A stretch of 64,000 nt of DNA from Gordonia humi (lineage in GTDB: Bacteria; Actinomycetota; Actinomycetes; Mycobacteriales; Mycobacteriaceae), in assembly GCF_014197435.1 (NCBI RefSeq), contig NZ_JACIFP010000001.1, forward strand, positions 434,001 through 498,000, given 5' to 3'. The stretch's first letter is position 1. Every line of letters begins with the position of its first letter. Both the position numbers and the translations under genes were made by a program. The notes below the pieces were generated by a model. The model was not told the origin of the DNA and did no database searches. It was given only the letters and a program-made list of their open reading frames with translations. Positions 50,094 to 58,489 of the stretch are shown here, one piece after another.

Positions 50094-53000
50094 CTATCGC
50101 GGCTTCACCAACGGGAACGCCAGCGACTCCCGGATCGAGCGACCGGTGATCAGCATGACGACGCGGTCCACGCCGATACCGAGTCCACCCGTCGGCGGCA
50201 TCGCGTATTCGAGTGCGGTGAGGAAGTCCTCGTCGACCTCCATCGCCTCGACGTCGCCGCCCGCCGCCTTGATCGACTGCGCGGTGAGCCTGGCGCGCTG
50301 CTCCAACGGATCGGTCAGCTCGGTGTACGCGGTGCCCAGCTCCATGCCCCAGGCCACGAGGTCCCAACGCTCGGCGACCCCGTCGATGCTCCGATGCGCC
50401 CTGGTCAGCGGCGACGTCGACGTCGGGAAGTCTCGGTAGAACGTCGGGAACTCGGTCTCCCCCTCGACGAGGTGCTCGTACATCTCGAGCACGATGTGCC
50501 CGGCGTCCCAGTCGGGGCGCACCGGGATGTCGTGAACGCGGCAGATCTGGGCGAGCGCATCCGCCGTCGACGACGGCGTGATCTTCGCGCCGCACGCGCG
50601 CGACACCGCGTCGTGCACGGACACCACCGGCCACGGCCCGGAGATGTCGACCCGTTCGCGACCGCCGTCGACGATCCGCTCGATCACCGGCTCACCGTGC
50701 ACCGCTACCGCCGCAGCGATGATCATCTCGCGGGCCAGCCCCCGCATCGACTCGTAGTCCTGGTGCGCCGCATACGCTTCCAGACTCGTGAACTCGGGAT
50801 TGTGCGAATGGTCGACGCCCTCGTTGCGGAAATTGCGGCCGATCTCGAAGACCTTCTCCACACCGGCGACGCACAACCGCTTCAAATAGAGCTCGGGGGC
50901 GATCCGCAGGTACAGGTCGAGGTCGTAGGCGTTGATGTGCGTCCGGAACGGCGCGGCGTTGGCCCCACCGTGCACCGGTTGCAGGATCGGCGTCTCGACG
51001 TCGAGGAAACCGTTGTCGGACATGTGTCGACGCAGCGCGCCCACCACCGCCGACCGGGCGACGAGCTGCCGACGCGCCGACGGATCGACGGCGAGGTCGA
51101 GGTAGCGTCTGCGCACCTTGGCCTCCGGATCGGACAGACCCGCCCACTTGTCGGGCAGTGGATGCAGGCACTTGCCGTCGAGGTGCCAGCCGTCGATGAG
51201 CACCGACAGCTCGCCGCTGCGGCTCGATCCGATCAGCCCCGTCGCACCGATCAGATCGCCGAGATCCAGCGAGGAGGCGAAGTCGGGGCCGTCGATCGCA
51301 CCCGGTTCGACGAGGAGCTGCACGTCGCCGGACCAGTCGCGGCAGCGCGCGAACACCACGGATCCGAAGTCGCGGAGGGCGACGATCCGTCCCGCGACCG
51401 ACACCCGGGTCCCCGCCGGCTCCGCGACGGCTGCGGCCACGGTGTGCGTCGGCGCCTGAGCTACCGGGTACGGATCGACGGCGTCGTCGACGAGTCGCTG
51501 CAGCTTGGACAGCCGCACCTTGACCTGTTCGGGACGGTGCGGAGCGGAGGCGGACGCCGCGACCTGAGTCGCCTCGACGGCGGCGATCAACTCGTCGACG
51601 TCGACGCCGTCGGGGATCGCCGCGGCGCCGCGCGTGTAGTGACGTTCCCGGCGTGCCGCCCCCGGCAACTGCACGAATCCTTCGGCGACGACGGATGCCA
51701 AACCGACCCGCGGCAGCGATCGTCCGCCGGCGTAACAGACGTAGCGCGGCACCCAGTCGGGTCGGTACTTCTCGTTCGACCGGTACAGCGACTCCATCTG
51801 GTAGTAGCGCGAGACGAAGCCCAGCACTCCGTGGGCCGCCTTGGTGACCGGGCTCGAGCCGATCTCGGCCCCTTTGACGAAGACCCCGCGGAATGTGGCG
51901 AAGTTCAGCGAGATCCGCGTGACCCCGACCGTGCCCGCGTTCCGCGCGAACTCGGACACCATCGTCTCGACGACGCCGTTGGGTCCCTGCCGGTCGCGGC
52001 GCATGAGGTCCAGCGAGGCGCCGGTGGCGCCCCACGGAACGAATCCGAGCATGCCGATGACCTGTTCGTCGTCGGTGTCGGCGTACTTCACCGCTTCGAC
52101 GAGCAGGCAGTCGCCGTCCGCGGGGTCGCCGACTCGACTCAGCGCCATCGCGAAGCCGCGCTCGTCCTCGGTGTCGCGCCATTCGTCGGCGCGACGACAG
52201 ACCTGTACGAGTTCGTCGACGCTCAGCTCGGCGAAGCGTCGGATGCGGACGGTGACGCCGAGACGCTTCACCCGGGCCACCGAACCTCGGACGCTCTTGC
52301 GGTCCGGACCGGACAGCGAGTAGTCGGCGACGTGCAGGATCGCCTCGTCGCCGATCGTGAGAGCGGTCAGCCCCGCGGCCTCGAACGTGTGGGCGCCCGC
52401 CGCACTGACCCCGAGCGCGGCCGGACGCCATCCGTAGCGTTCGGCGAGCGCCATGAACTCGGCGATCGCGTCGGCCCACGAATCCGGGTCGCCGATCGGG
52501 TCGCCGCCCGCGACGGCGGTCGACAACTCCACGCGATACGTGATCGCGGCGCGGCCGTCGGAGGCGAAGACGACCGCCTTGTCTCGTCGGGTCGAGAAGT
52601 ACGCGAGGGAGTCGTCGTCTCCGTAGGCAGTGATCAACGCGCGGACGAGCCGTTCGTCGGCGGCGGTCATCAGCGAGGCGAGCCGTTGCGAGCGGAACAG
52701 GACGACGCCCGCGGCGATCAGCGCGAGCGCGCCGAACAGGCCGAGGAGCCAGGTGATGATGCCGGGCGCGTGGTGGTCACCGAGCCGGTGCAGTTCGAGC
52801 GAGGAGAAGGCGACGACGTGATCGAACGCGTACGGCAGCCGCTCCCCCGACCGCAATGTGCCCGGTGCGAGCGTCACCAGACCCCAGCCGACCGCGGTGC
52901 CGACGGCGAGACCACCGGTCAGGACGGCGAGTGCGGCCCGGATCGCGCCGCGGCGCACCCTCGTCGAGAACTGCCGGTACGAGGCGACCATCACCAGGAG

Positions 53001-53471
53001 GGCGAGGACGTCGACGACCAGACCGATCGCGGATGGGACGCGGTCGTCGTAGTAGCGTCTGCCGAGACCTGCGACCAGTACGACGAGGAGATTCACGGTC
53101 GCGGAGGCTCCCAACACGCCCACGGTGATCCACCACGCGATTCGTTTGCGCTGCCCCAGCGAGACCGCGAGGAGTCCGAGGACCACCGTCCACGCGAGAC
53201 TGGTGCTCGGCAACGGGAACAGGTGACTGTCGATGTAGTGCTGCGGCACTCGAATCAGTCGGTGGAACGGCGGAATGACCGCCGACAGCAGCGAGACGAC
53301 GGCGAGCAGACCGACGAGGGTGCCCGCCTTCTCCGGCACCGTGTGTCCGAAGCCCTGCGGGTGGGTGATCCTGTCGACCGCGCCGCTCGCCCGCCGGACA
53401 GCGCTGGCTCGCCGCCCGGCTTCGCGGGAGTTCAGTTCGTCGGGACTGCGCGGAGAACGTGCATCTGCCAT
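50094..53471 (-). CDS. lysX: LysX, bifunctional lysyl-tRNA synthetase / lysylphosphatidylglycerol synthetase
   Basis: 1125 residues in three parts. The N-terminal membrane domain (about 47-270) has seven hydrophobic helices; next is a DUF2156-type lysyl-phosphatidylglycerol synthase domain (about 280-580, with KADEWRDTEDERGFAMALSR and VPWGATGASLDLMRRDRQGPNGVVE); last is a complete class II lysyl-tRNA synthetase (about 620-1125) with OB-fold, motif 2 FEIGRNFRNEGVDHSHNPEFTSLE and motif 3 GLGIGVDRVVML. It charges lysine and transfers it to phosphatidylglycerol, which modifies membrane charge. Members in mycobacteria support resistance to cationic peptides. It is convergent with the methyltransferase gene and starts 56 bases from the divergent S4 gene. 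Confidence 0.95.
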   Translation of the reverse strand: MADARSPRSPDELNSREAGRRASAVRRASGAVDRITHPQGFGHTVPEKAGTLVGLLAVVSLLSAVIPPFHRLIRVPQHYIDSHLFPLPSTSLAWTVVLGLLAVSLGQRKRIAWWITVGVLGASATVNLLVVLVAGLGRRYYDDRVPSAIGLVVDVLALLVMVASYRQFSTRVRRGAIRAALAVLTGGLAVGTAVGWGLVTLAPGTLRSGERLPYAFDHVVAFSSLELHRLGDHHAPGIITWLLGLFGALALIAAGVVLFRSQRLASLMTAADERLVRALITAYGDDDSLAYFSTRRDKAVVFASDGRAAITYRVELSTAVAGGDPIGDPDSWADAIAEFMALAERYGWRPAALGVSAAGAHTFEAAGLTALTIGDEAILHVADYSLSGPDRKSVRGSVARVKRLGVTVRIRRFAELSVDELVQVCRRADEWRDTEDERGFAMALSRVGDPADGDCLLVEAVKYADTDDEQVIGMLGFVPWGATGASLDLMRRDRQGPNGVVETMVSEFARNAGTVGVTRISLNFATFRGVFVKGAEIGSSPVTKAAHGVLGFVSRYYQMESLYRSNEKYRPDWVPRYVCYAGGRSLPRVGLASVVAEGFVQLPGAARRERHYTRGAAAIPDGVDVDELIAAVEATQVAASASAPHRPEQVKVRLSKLQRLVDDAVDPYPVAQAPTHTVAAAVAEPAGTRVSVAGRIVALRDFGSVVFARCRDWSGDVQLLVEPGAIDGPDFASSLDLGDLIGATGLIGSSRSGELSVLIDGWHLDGKCLHPLPDKWAGLSDPEAKVRRRYLDLAVDPSARRQLVARSAVVGALRRHMSDNGFLDVETPILQPVHGGANAAPFRTHINAYDLDLYLRIAPELYLKRLCVAGVEKVFEIGRNFRNEGVDHSHNPEFTSLEAYAAHQDYESMRGLAREMIIAAAVAVHGEPVIERIVDGGRERVDISGPWPVVSVHDAVSRACGAKITPSSTADALAQICRVHDIPVRPDWDAGHIVLEMYEHLVEGETEFPTFYRDFPTSTSPLTRAHRSIDGVAERWDLVAWGMELGTAYTELTDPLEQRARLTAQSIKAAGGDVEAMEVDEDFLTALEYAMPPTGGLGIGVDRVVMLITGRSIRESLAFPLVKPR

Positions 53472-53527
53472 GTCGAGAAGTTATGCCCCGATCCTGTGTC
53501 CACGCTTATGACCCCTCGCGTGGGAGA

Positions 53528-53749
53528 ATGACTCGCGTGGACGACATCGAGATCCGGGATCAATCAATCCGACTTGGGCAGTTCCTGAAGCTGGCGAATC
53601 TCATCGATACCGGGGCGGATGCCAAGGTCGTCGTCGGCGACGGTCTGGTGTCGGTGAACGGCGACGTCGAAACGCGTCGCGGTCGTCAGTTGACGGTCGG
53701 CGACGTCGTCGAGGTGGGTGGAGTCAGCGTGCGGGTCGCAGCCGGGTGA
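53528..53749 (+). CDS. S4-domain RNA-binding protein (YbcJ-like)
   Basis: A 73-residue protein consisting almost entirely of an S4 RNA-binding fold: IRLGQFLKLANLIDTGADAKVVVGDGLVSVNGDVETRRGRQLTVGDVVEVGGVSVRV. The SIRLGQFLKLANLIDTG.AK opening and GLVSVNGxxExRRGRQL core are typical of YbcJ/YaaA-like small proteins linked to ribosomes or RNA. GGGAGA lies directly before the ATG; a GTG three codons later is possible. It overlaps the next gene tail to tail by 26 bases. Confidence 0.82.
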   Translation: MTRVDDIEIRDQSIRLGQFLKLANLIDTGADAKVVVGDGLVSVNGDVETRRGRQLTVGDVVEVGGVSVRVAAG

Positions 53750-53873
53750 GTTCGGCGGTGGTCGCAAGACGCTCGCTCTGCTCGGCCAGTTCCGCCGGGG
53801 CCTTCGGCCGCGCACCGAAGATGCGGGTGATGCTCGTGAATGACATGCGGCGTCGTTGACGACTGGACTGCAT
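53724..53873 (-). CDS. Small 49-residue basic protein (hypothetical)
   Basis: An intact frame of 49 residues, MQSSRQRRRMSFTSITRIFG then ARPKAPAELAEQSERLATTAELTRLRPAR, basic at both ends with a helical middle. GGAGGAG lies 8 bases before the ATG, an unusually good ribosome site, and a short inverted repeat lies just upstream. I do not recognise the family. It is absent from most length-limited gene lists and overlaps the S4 gene's last codons on the opposite strand, so it could be a chance frame, but the strong start region argues for expression. Confidence 0.5.
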   Translation of the reverse strand: MQSSRQRRRMSFTSITRIFGARPKAPAELAEQSERLATTAELTRLRPAR

Positions 53874-53890
53874 GAGGTTGTCTCCTCCCC

Positions 53891-53911
53891 GAGACTCTCT
53901 GAATTAGTCTC
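53891..53911. promoter_or_regulatory. Inverted repeat GAGACT-N9-AGTCTC
   Basis: It lies 18 bases upstream of the 49-residue gene on its promoter side. The flanking AATT and TAGATC are the only AT-rich bases nearby, so it may be an operator overlapping that promoter. The rest of 53912-54071 is GC-rich and featureless. Confidence 0.35.
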
Positions 53912-54071
53912 ACTAGATCATCGTCGCTTCGGCCGCGAAACGTTAGCCGCACCGCCGCGAACGAGGGTCATTTCACATTCGGTGCCCGTCGTGGTCGCCG
54001 TGCGGGAGAGCCGGATCACGCGCTACCGTGAGACGTCGGCCGATCAGACCACGACGAGAGGCGTCGCGCAC

Positions 54072-54980
54072 ATGGCATCAGCGGATTCCGGGGGCCTCGC
54101 GGTCGTCGGGCTCAACAAGACCTTCGGTTCCCTCACCGCGTTGTCGGACGTGTCGTTCGAGGTGGGCGCGGGCGAGATCTTCGGTTTCGTGGGATCCAAC
54201 GGTGCGGGCAAGTCGACCACGATGCGGATCATCCTGGGCGTGCTGGCGGCGAACTCGGGCGAGGCGCTCTTCGACGGCCGCGTGATCGACGCCGACATCC
54301 GACGGCGGATCGGCTACATGCCCGAGGAACGCGGCCTGTATCCGAAGATGAAGGTCGGCGACCAGTTGGTCTACCTGGCTCGACTCCACGGTCTGTCGGC
54401 GTCCGACGCCGCGGACGCCACCGCGTACTGGACTCAGCGCCTCGGCGTCGAGGCCCGCATCCGCGACAACGTCGGCGACCTGTCCCTCGGCAATCAGCAA
54501 CGTGTGCAGCTCGCGGCCGCCCTGGTCTTCGCTCCCGACGTCCTCGTCCTGGACGAGCCGTTCTCCGGCCTCGACCCGGTCGCCGTCGACGTCATGAGCG
54601 AGGTGATCCTGGAGAAGTCGCGCGACGGCGTGCCCGTCCTGTTCTCCAGCCATCAGTTGGAGCTGGTCCAACGTCTGTGCGACCGCGTCGGCATCATCGC
54701 CAAAGGCCGGATGCGTGCGCTGGGAGCCGTCGACGAGCTCCGGGCCCGCGGCGGAGTACGGCTGCGGATCGACGCGCCGAACGCTCCGCACGGCTGGGCC
54801 GACACGCTGCCCGGCGTCGTACGCGCCGACTACGGCGGCGAGACCGTGCTGCAGGTGGACGGATCGCACGACGACCAGCGGATCCTGACCGCGGCCCTGG
54901 CGACCGGGCCGGTGCACGCGTTCGCGTCCGCCACCCCCGATCTGACCGAGATGTTCCGAGAGGTCGTGACCGCGCAATGA
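54072..54980 (+). CDS. ABC transporter ATP-binding protein
   Basis: A 302-residue ABC ATPase with Walker A GSNGAGKST (about 40-48), the signature LSLGNQQRVQLAAALV in place of LSGGQ, Walker B VLVLDEPFSGLDP (about 160-170) and the H-loop FSSHQLEL. A C-terminal DUF4162-like tail (about 225-302) is present, as in drug/sodium exporters. The ATG at 54072 is chosen at the start of homology; the ribosome site (GAGAGG) is 10 bases upstream. The stop overlaps the permease start (ATGA). Confidence 0.9.
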   Translation: MASADSGGLAVVGLNKTFGSLTALSDVSFEVGAGEIFGFVGSNGAGKSTTMRIILGVLAANSGEALFDGRVIDADIRRRIGYMPEERGLYPKMKVGDQLVYLARLHGLSASDAADATAYWTQRLGVEARIRDNVGDLSLGNQQRVQLAAALVFAPDVLVLDEPFSGLDPVAVDVMSEVILEKSRDGVPVLFSSHQLELVQRLCDRVGIIAKGRMRALGAVDELRARGGVRLRIDAPNAPHGWADTLPGVVRADYGGETVLQVDGSHDDQRILTAALATGPVHAFASATPDLTEMFREVVTAQ

Positions 54981-56164
54981 GCACCCCCGAACCAGCCTCC
55001 GCGTGGACCTCGGTCCGTCTGATCGCGGCTCGTGAGATCACCACCCGCGTCCGGACCCGCTCGTTCGTCGTCACCAACGTGATCATGCTGCTGGTGGCGA
55101 TCGTCGGCTGCATCGTCGCCGCACAGTTCGTCGGCGACGACGGTCCGAAGACCGAGACCGTCGCGACGCAGGGTGTCAGCCCCGGGGCCAAGGCGTCGAT
55201 CACCGCGACCGGCGAGCAGTTGGGCGTCACGTTGAAGCTCACCGACTCGGCCGACGCCCGGACCCAGGCCGCCGACGGCTCAGTGAAGGCCGCCGTCGTC
55301 GCCGAGCCGGGCGGCGGATTCCGCGTCTACTCCGAGGACGAACTCGATTCGGACCTCGAGGCGGCGATCAAGGGCGGCATCTCGTCGGCCGCCGTCGACG
55401 CCGCCCTGCAGAAGGCCGGCACCGATCCGGCGACGCTGCAGCAGAACACGAGCGTCACCGTCGAACGGACCAAGAAGGTCGCCGACGATCAGGGGCAGCG
55501 ACTCGCGCTGTCGTACGTCGGCACCCTGCTGATGTTCATGATGGTCTTCGGCGGTGGCATGGCCGTCGCCGTCGGCGTGGTCGAGGAGAAGGTGTCGCGG
55601 ATCGTCGAGATCCTGCTCGCCACGGTGAAGCCCGGTCATCTGCTGTGGGGCAAGATCCTCGGCATCGGCATCGTGCAGATGGCGTCGACACTGCTGTTCG
55701 CCGCCGCCGGGTTCATCACGGCGACCGCGACCGGGCTGCTGACCATACCCAGCGTCGCCGGTGCGATGCTCGGCGTCTCGATCGTCTGGCTGATCCTGGG
55801 CTTCCTGTTCTTCGCCGCCCTCTACGCCGCGACGGGCGCGATGGTGTCCCGTCAGGAGGAGATCAACAGCGCCTCATGGCCGTTGATGATCATCGCGATG
55901 GCAACCCTGTACGCCGGCATCTTCGGCATCACGTCTCCCGGATCGTCGCTGATGAGCGTCCTGGCATGGATTCCACCGTTCTCGTCGACAGTGATCCCGA
56001 TGCGCGTGGCGACCGATGAGTCCAGCTGGTTCGAGGTTGCGGGATCATGTGTGGTGATGGCCGTCGTGACCGCGATCGCCGTCTGGGTCGCCGGACGGAT
56101 CTACCGGCGGTCGGTGCTCCTCACCGGCGCGCGCGTTCCATGGAAGACGGCGTTGGGGAAGTAG
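54977..56164 (+). CDS. ABC-2 type permease (NatB-like)
   Basis: A 395-residue membrane protein. One helix (about 30-50) is followed by an external domain of about 120 residues, then five C-terminal helices (about 175-380) with the ABC-2 signature GVVEEKVSRIVEILLATVKPGHLLWGKILG. With the overlapping ATPase it forms an exporter of the NatAB/drug efflux type; the substrate is unknown. Its end is followed by a non-related lyase-family gene after 40 bases. Confidence 0.9.
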   Translation: MSTPEPASAWTSVRLIAAREITTRVRTRSFVVTNVIMLLVAIVGCIVAAQFVGDDGPKTETVATQGVSPGAKASITATGEQLGVTLKLTDSADARTQAADGSVKAAVVAEPGGGFRVYSEDELDSDLEAAIKGGISSAAVDAALQKAGTDPATLQQNTSVTVERTKKVADDQGQRLALSYVGTLLMFMMVFGGGMAVAVGVVEEKVSRIVEILLATVKPGHLLWGKILGIGIVQMASTLLFAAAGFITATATGLLTIPSVAGAMLGVSIVWLILGFLFFAALYAATGAMVSRQEEINSASWPLMIIAMATLYAGIFGITSPGSSLMSVLAWIPPFSSTVIPMRVATDESSWFEVAGSCVVMAVVTAIAVWVAGRIYRRSVLLTGARVPWKTALGK

Positions 56165-56203
56165 GGCGTCGACAACCGCACCGGCGTTGGGTAAGCCTGT
56201 GGG

Positions 56204-56965
56204 ATGACCTCCATCGACGTCCTCGCCGACCGCGCCCGAACACTCCTCGCTCTCCACCGCCCCGGCACCCCGGTGATCCTGCCGACCGTCTGGGACGCAT
56301 GGTCGGCGAAGCTCGCCGTCGACGCGGGCTTCACCGCCCTCACCGTCGGCAGCCATCCGGTCGCCGACTCCATCGGGAAGACCGACAACGAGGGAATGTC
56401 CTACGCCGACCTTCTGACCCGCGTCGCACAGATCACCGACGCCGTCGACGTACCGATCTCGGTCGACATCGAGTCGGGCTACGGTGAGAGCCCTCAGCGG
56501 CTCGTGTCCGGACTTCTGGACGTCGGTGCGGTCGGCCTCAACATCGAGGACACCGTCCACGGCGACGGAGGCCGACTGCGTTCGTCGACCGAACACGCCG
56601 AGTTCGTCCGCGCGCTGCGTGCCGCCGCGGACGAGGCGAAGGTGCACATCGTGATCAACGCTCGCACCGATCTCTTCCTCCGCCAGGACGGCGACGACGC
56701 CGACCGCGTCGACCGGGCCATCGCTCGGCTCACGGAGGCCGCCGACGCCGGAGCGGACTGCCTGTACCCGGTGGGCCGCCATGATCCCGACACGGTGAAA
56801 CGCCTGACCGACGCACTGTCGCTGCCGGTCAACGTGATCGCGCTGCCCGGCGTCGACGACCCGGCGACGTTCGGCCCGCTCGGCGTCGGACGGATCAGTT
56901 TCGGGCCGTTCCTGCAGGCCGCGCTCGCGGAGAAGGCGACGGAACTGCTGGGTCGCTGGCGCTGA
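56204..56965 (+). CDS. Isocitrate lyase/PEP mutase superfamily protein
   Basis: A 253-residue beta-barrel of the PEP mutase/2-methylisocitrate lyase group: VILPTVWDAWSAKLAVDAGFTALTVGSHPVADSIG, the metal-binding VDIESGYGES, NIEDTVHGDGG and the ARTDLFL loop. The lyase KKCG-type catalytic loop is absent (the KTDNEGMSY segment replaces it), which fits the oxaloacetate-decarboxylase/carboxyphosphonate-mutase-like branch. It may cleave a small hydroxy- or keto-acid; the substrate is unknown. It is transcribed alone and ends at a long hairpin. Confidence 0.83.
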   Translation: MTSIDVLADRARTLLALHRPGTPVILPTVWDAWSAKLAVDAGFTALTVGSHPVADSIGKTDNEGMSYADLLTRVAQITDAVDVPISVDIESGYGESPQRLVSGLLDVGAVGLNIEDTVHGDGGRLRSSTEHAEFVRALRAAADEAKVHIVINARTDLFLRQDGDDADRVDRAIARLTEAADAGADCLYPVGRHDPDTVKRLTDALSLPVNVIALPGVDDPATFGPLGVGRISFGPFLQAALAEKATELLGRWR

Positions 56966-56974
56966 CGACGACGT

Positions 56975-57012
56975 CGGCCCTCCTCGCCGGACGGGTCCGG
57001 TGAGGAGGGCCG
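56975..57012. terminator. Bidirectional hairpin terminator
   Basis: CGGCCCTCCTCGCCGGA pairs with TCCGGTGAGGAGGGCCG (one G-T) over a 4-base loop, between the convergent lyase and gltD genes. Confidence 0.82.
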
Positions 57013-57034
57013 AAGCTCTCAGTGACGTGGAACG

Positions 57035-58489
57035 CTACCTCTGCGCCACCTGCGTCGGAACGATCGGTGCGGGAAGCAGCGTCTGTCCTGCCAGGTAGCG
57101 GTCCACACCCGCGGCGGCCGAACGGCCCTCGGCGATGGCCCAGACGATCAGCGACTGTCCGCGACCGGCGTCGCCCGCCACGAACACGCCCGGCAGACCG
57201 ACCGCACCGAAGTCGGCATCGCGGGCGACGTTGCCACGGGCGTCGTAGGTGGCGCCCAGCTCGTCGAGCAGATCGCCCCGCTCGGGCCCGACGAAGCCCA
57301 TCGCGAGGAGGACGAGGTCGGCTTCGAGCTCGAAGTCGGAGCCCTCCACCTTCTCGAAGCGGCCGTTCACCATCGTCACTTCGTGCGCCTTCAGTGCGGT
57401 CACCGTGCCGTCGGATCCGGTGAACTGCTCGGTGTTCACGCTGTAGACGCGCTCACCGCCCTCCTCATGAGCGGATGCGACACGGTACATGAGCGGGTAG
57501 GTCGGCCACGGGGTCGACTCGGCGCGCTCGATCGGCGGCTTCGGCATGATCTCGAACTGGTGGACCTGCTTGGCCCCCTGACGCAGCGCGGTGCCGAGGC
57601 AGTCGGCTCCGGTGTCGCCGCCGCCGATGATCACGACGCTCTTGCCCTCGGCGGTGATCTGGTTCTCGACGGTGTCGCCCTGCTGCACGCGGTTGGCCTG
57701 CGGCAGGAACTCCATCGCCTGGTGGATGCCGGTCAGCTCGCGGCCCGGGATCGGCAGATCGCGGCCGATCGTGGAGCCGTTGGCCAGGACGACGGCGTCG
57801 AAGTCGCCGCGCAACTGCTCGACGGTCACATCGACACCCACGTTGACGCCGGCGCGGAAGACGGTGCCTTCGGCCTCCATCTGCTCCAGACGTCGGTCGA
57901 TGAACCGCTTCTCCATCTTGAACTCGGGGATGCCGTACCGCATCAGACCGCCGATGCGATCGGCGCGCTCGAAGACGGTCACATCGTGACCGGCCCGCGT
58001 CAGCTGCTGGGCCGCGGCCAGACCGGCGGGACCCGAACCCACGACGGCGACCTTGCGGCCCGACTTCTCGGACGGCAGGACCGGCGCGACGGTTCCGGAG
58101 TCCCACGCCTTCTCGATCAGCTCCACCTCGACCTGCTTGATGGTCACGGCGGGCTGGTTGATGCCGAGCACGCACGATGCCTCACACGGCGCCGGGCACA
58201 GGCGTCCGGTGAACTCCGGGAAGTTGTTGGTCGCGTGCAGCCGGTCGATGCCGGCGTCCCACTGGCCCTTGTAGACCAGGTCGTTCCACTCGGGGATCAG
58301 ATTCCCGAGCGGACAGCCGTTGTGGCAGAACGGGATTCCGCAGTCCATGCAGCGGCTGGCCTGGGTCTGCAGAGTGGAGTCGGCGAAGTCGTTGTAGACC
58401 TCTTTCCAGTCCATGAGCCGCAGGTCCACCGGGCGCCGGGTCGGCGTCTCGCGGTCGGTGTGCTTGAGAAAACCTCTGGGATCAGCCAC
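57035..58489 (-). CDS. gltD: Glutamate synthase small (beta) subunit
   Basis: A 484-residue NADPH-binding flavoprotein that feeds electrons to GltB for glutamine + 2-oxoglutarate to 2 glutamate. N-terminal 4Fe-4S cysteines are in [17 protein letters not shown] and [12 protein letters not shown], the FAD site in [15 protein letters not shown], the NADPH site in [13 protein letters not shown], and the second FAD contact in [21 protein letters not shown]. The start is GTG with GGAGG 6 bases upstream, inside the last codons of gltB (8-bp overlap). Confidence 0.96.
   Translation of the reverse strand: MADPRGFLKHTDRETPTRRPVDLRLMDWKEVYNDFADSTLQTQASRCMDCGIPFCHNGCPLGNLIPEWNDLVYKGQWDAGIDRLHATNNFPEFTGRLCPAPCEASCVLGINQPAVTIKQVEVELIEKAWDSGTVAPVLPSEKSGRKVAVVGSGPAGLAAAQQLTRAGHDVTVFERADRIGGLMRYGIPEFKMEKRFIDRRLEQMEAEGTVFRAGVNVGVDVTVEQLRGDFDAVVLANGSTIGRDLPIPGRELTGIHQAMEFLPQANRVQQGDTVENQITAEGKSVVIIGGGDTGADCLGTALRQGAKQVHQFEIMPKPPIERAESTPWPTYPLMYRVASAHEEGGERVYSVNTEQFTGSDGTVTALKAHEVTMVNGRFEKVEGSDFELEADLVLLAMGFVGPERGDLLDELGATYDARGNVARDADFGAVGLPGVFVAGDAGRGQSLIVWAIAEGRSAAAGVDRYLAGQTLLPAPIVPTQVAQR

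Noticed and set aside
50394..53531. 1045-codon + strand frame opposite lysX
   Set aside because: Shadow frame with no recognisable domain, His/Asp/Arg-rich; lysX is complete and unmistakable.
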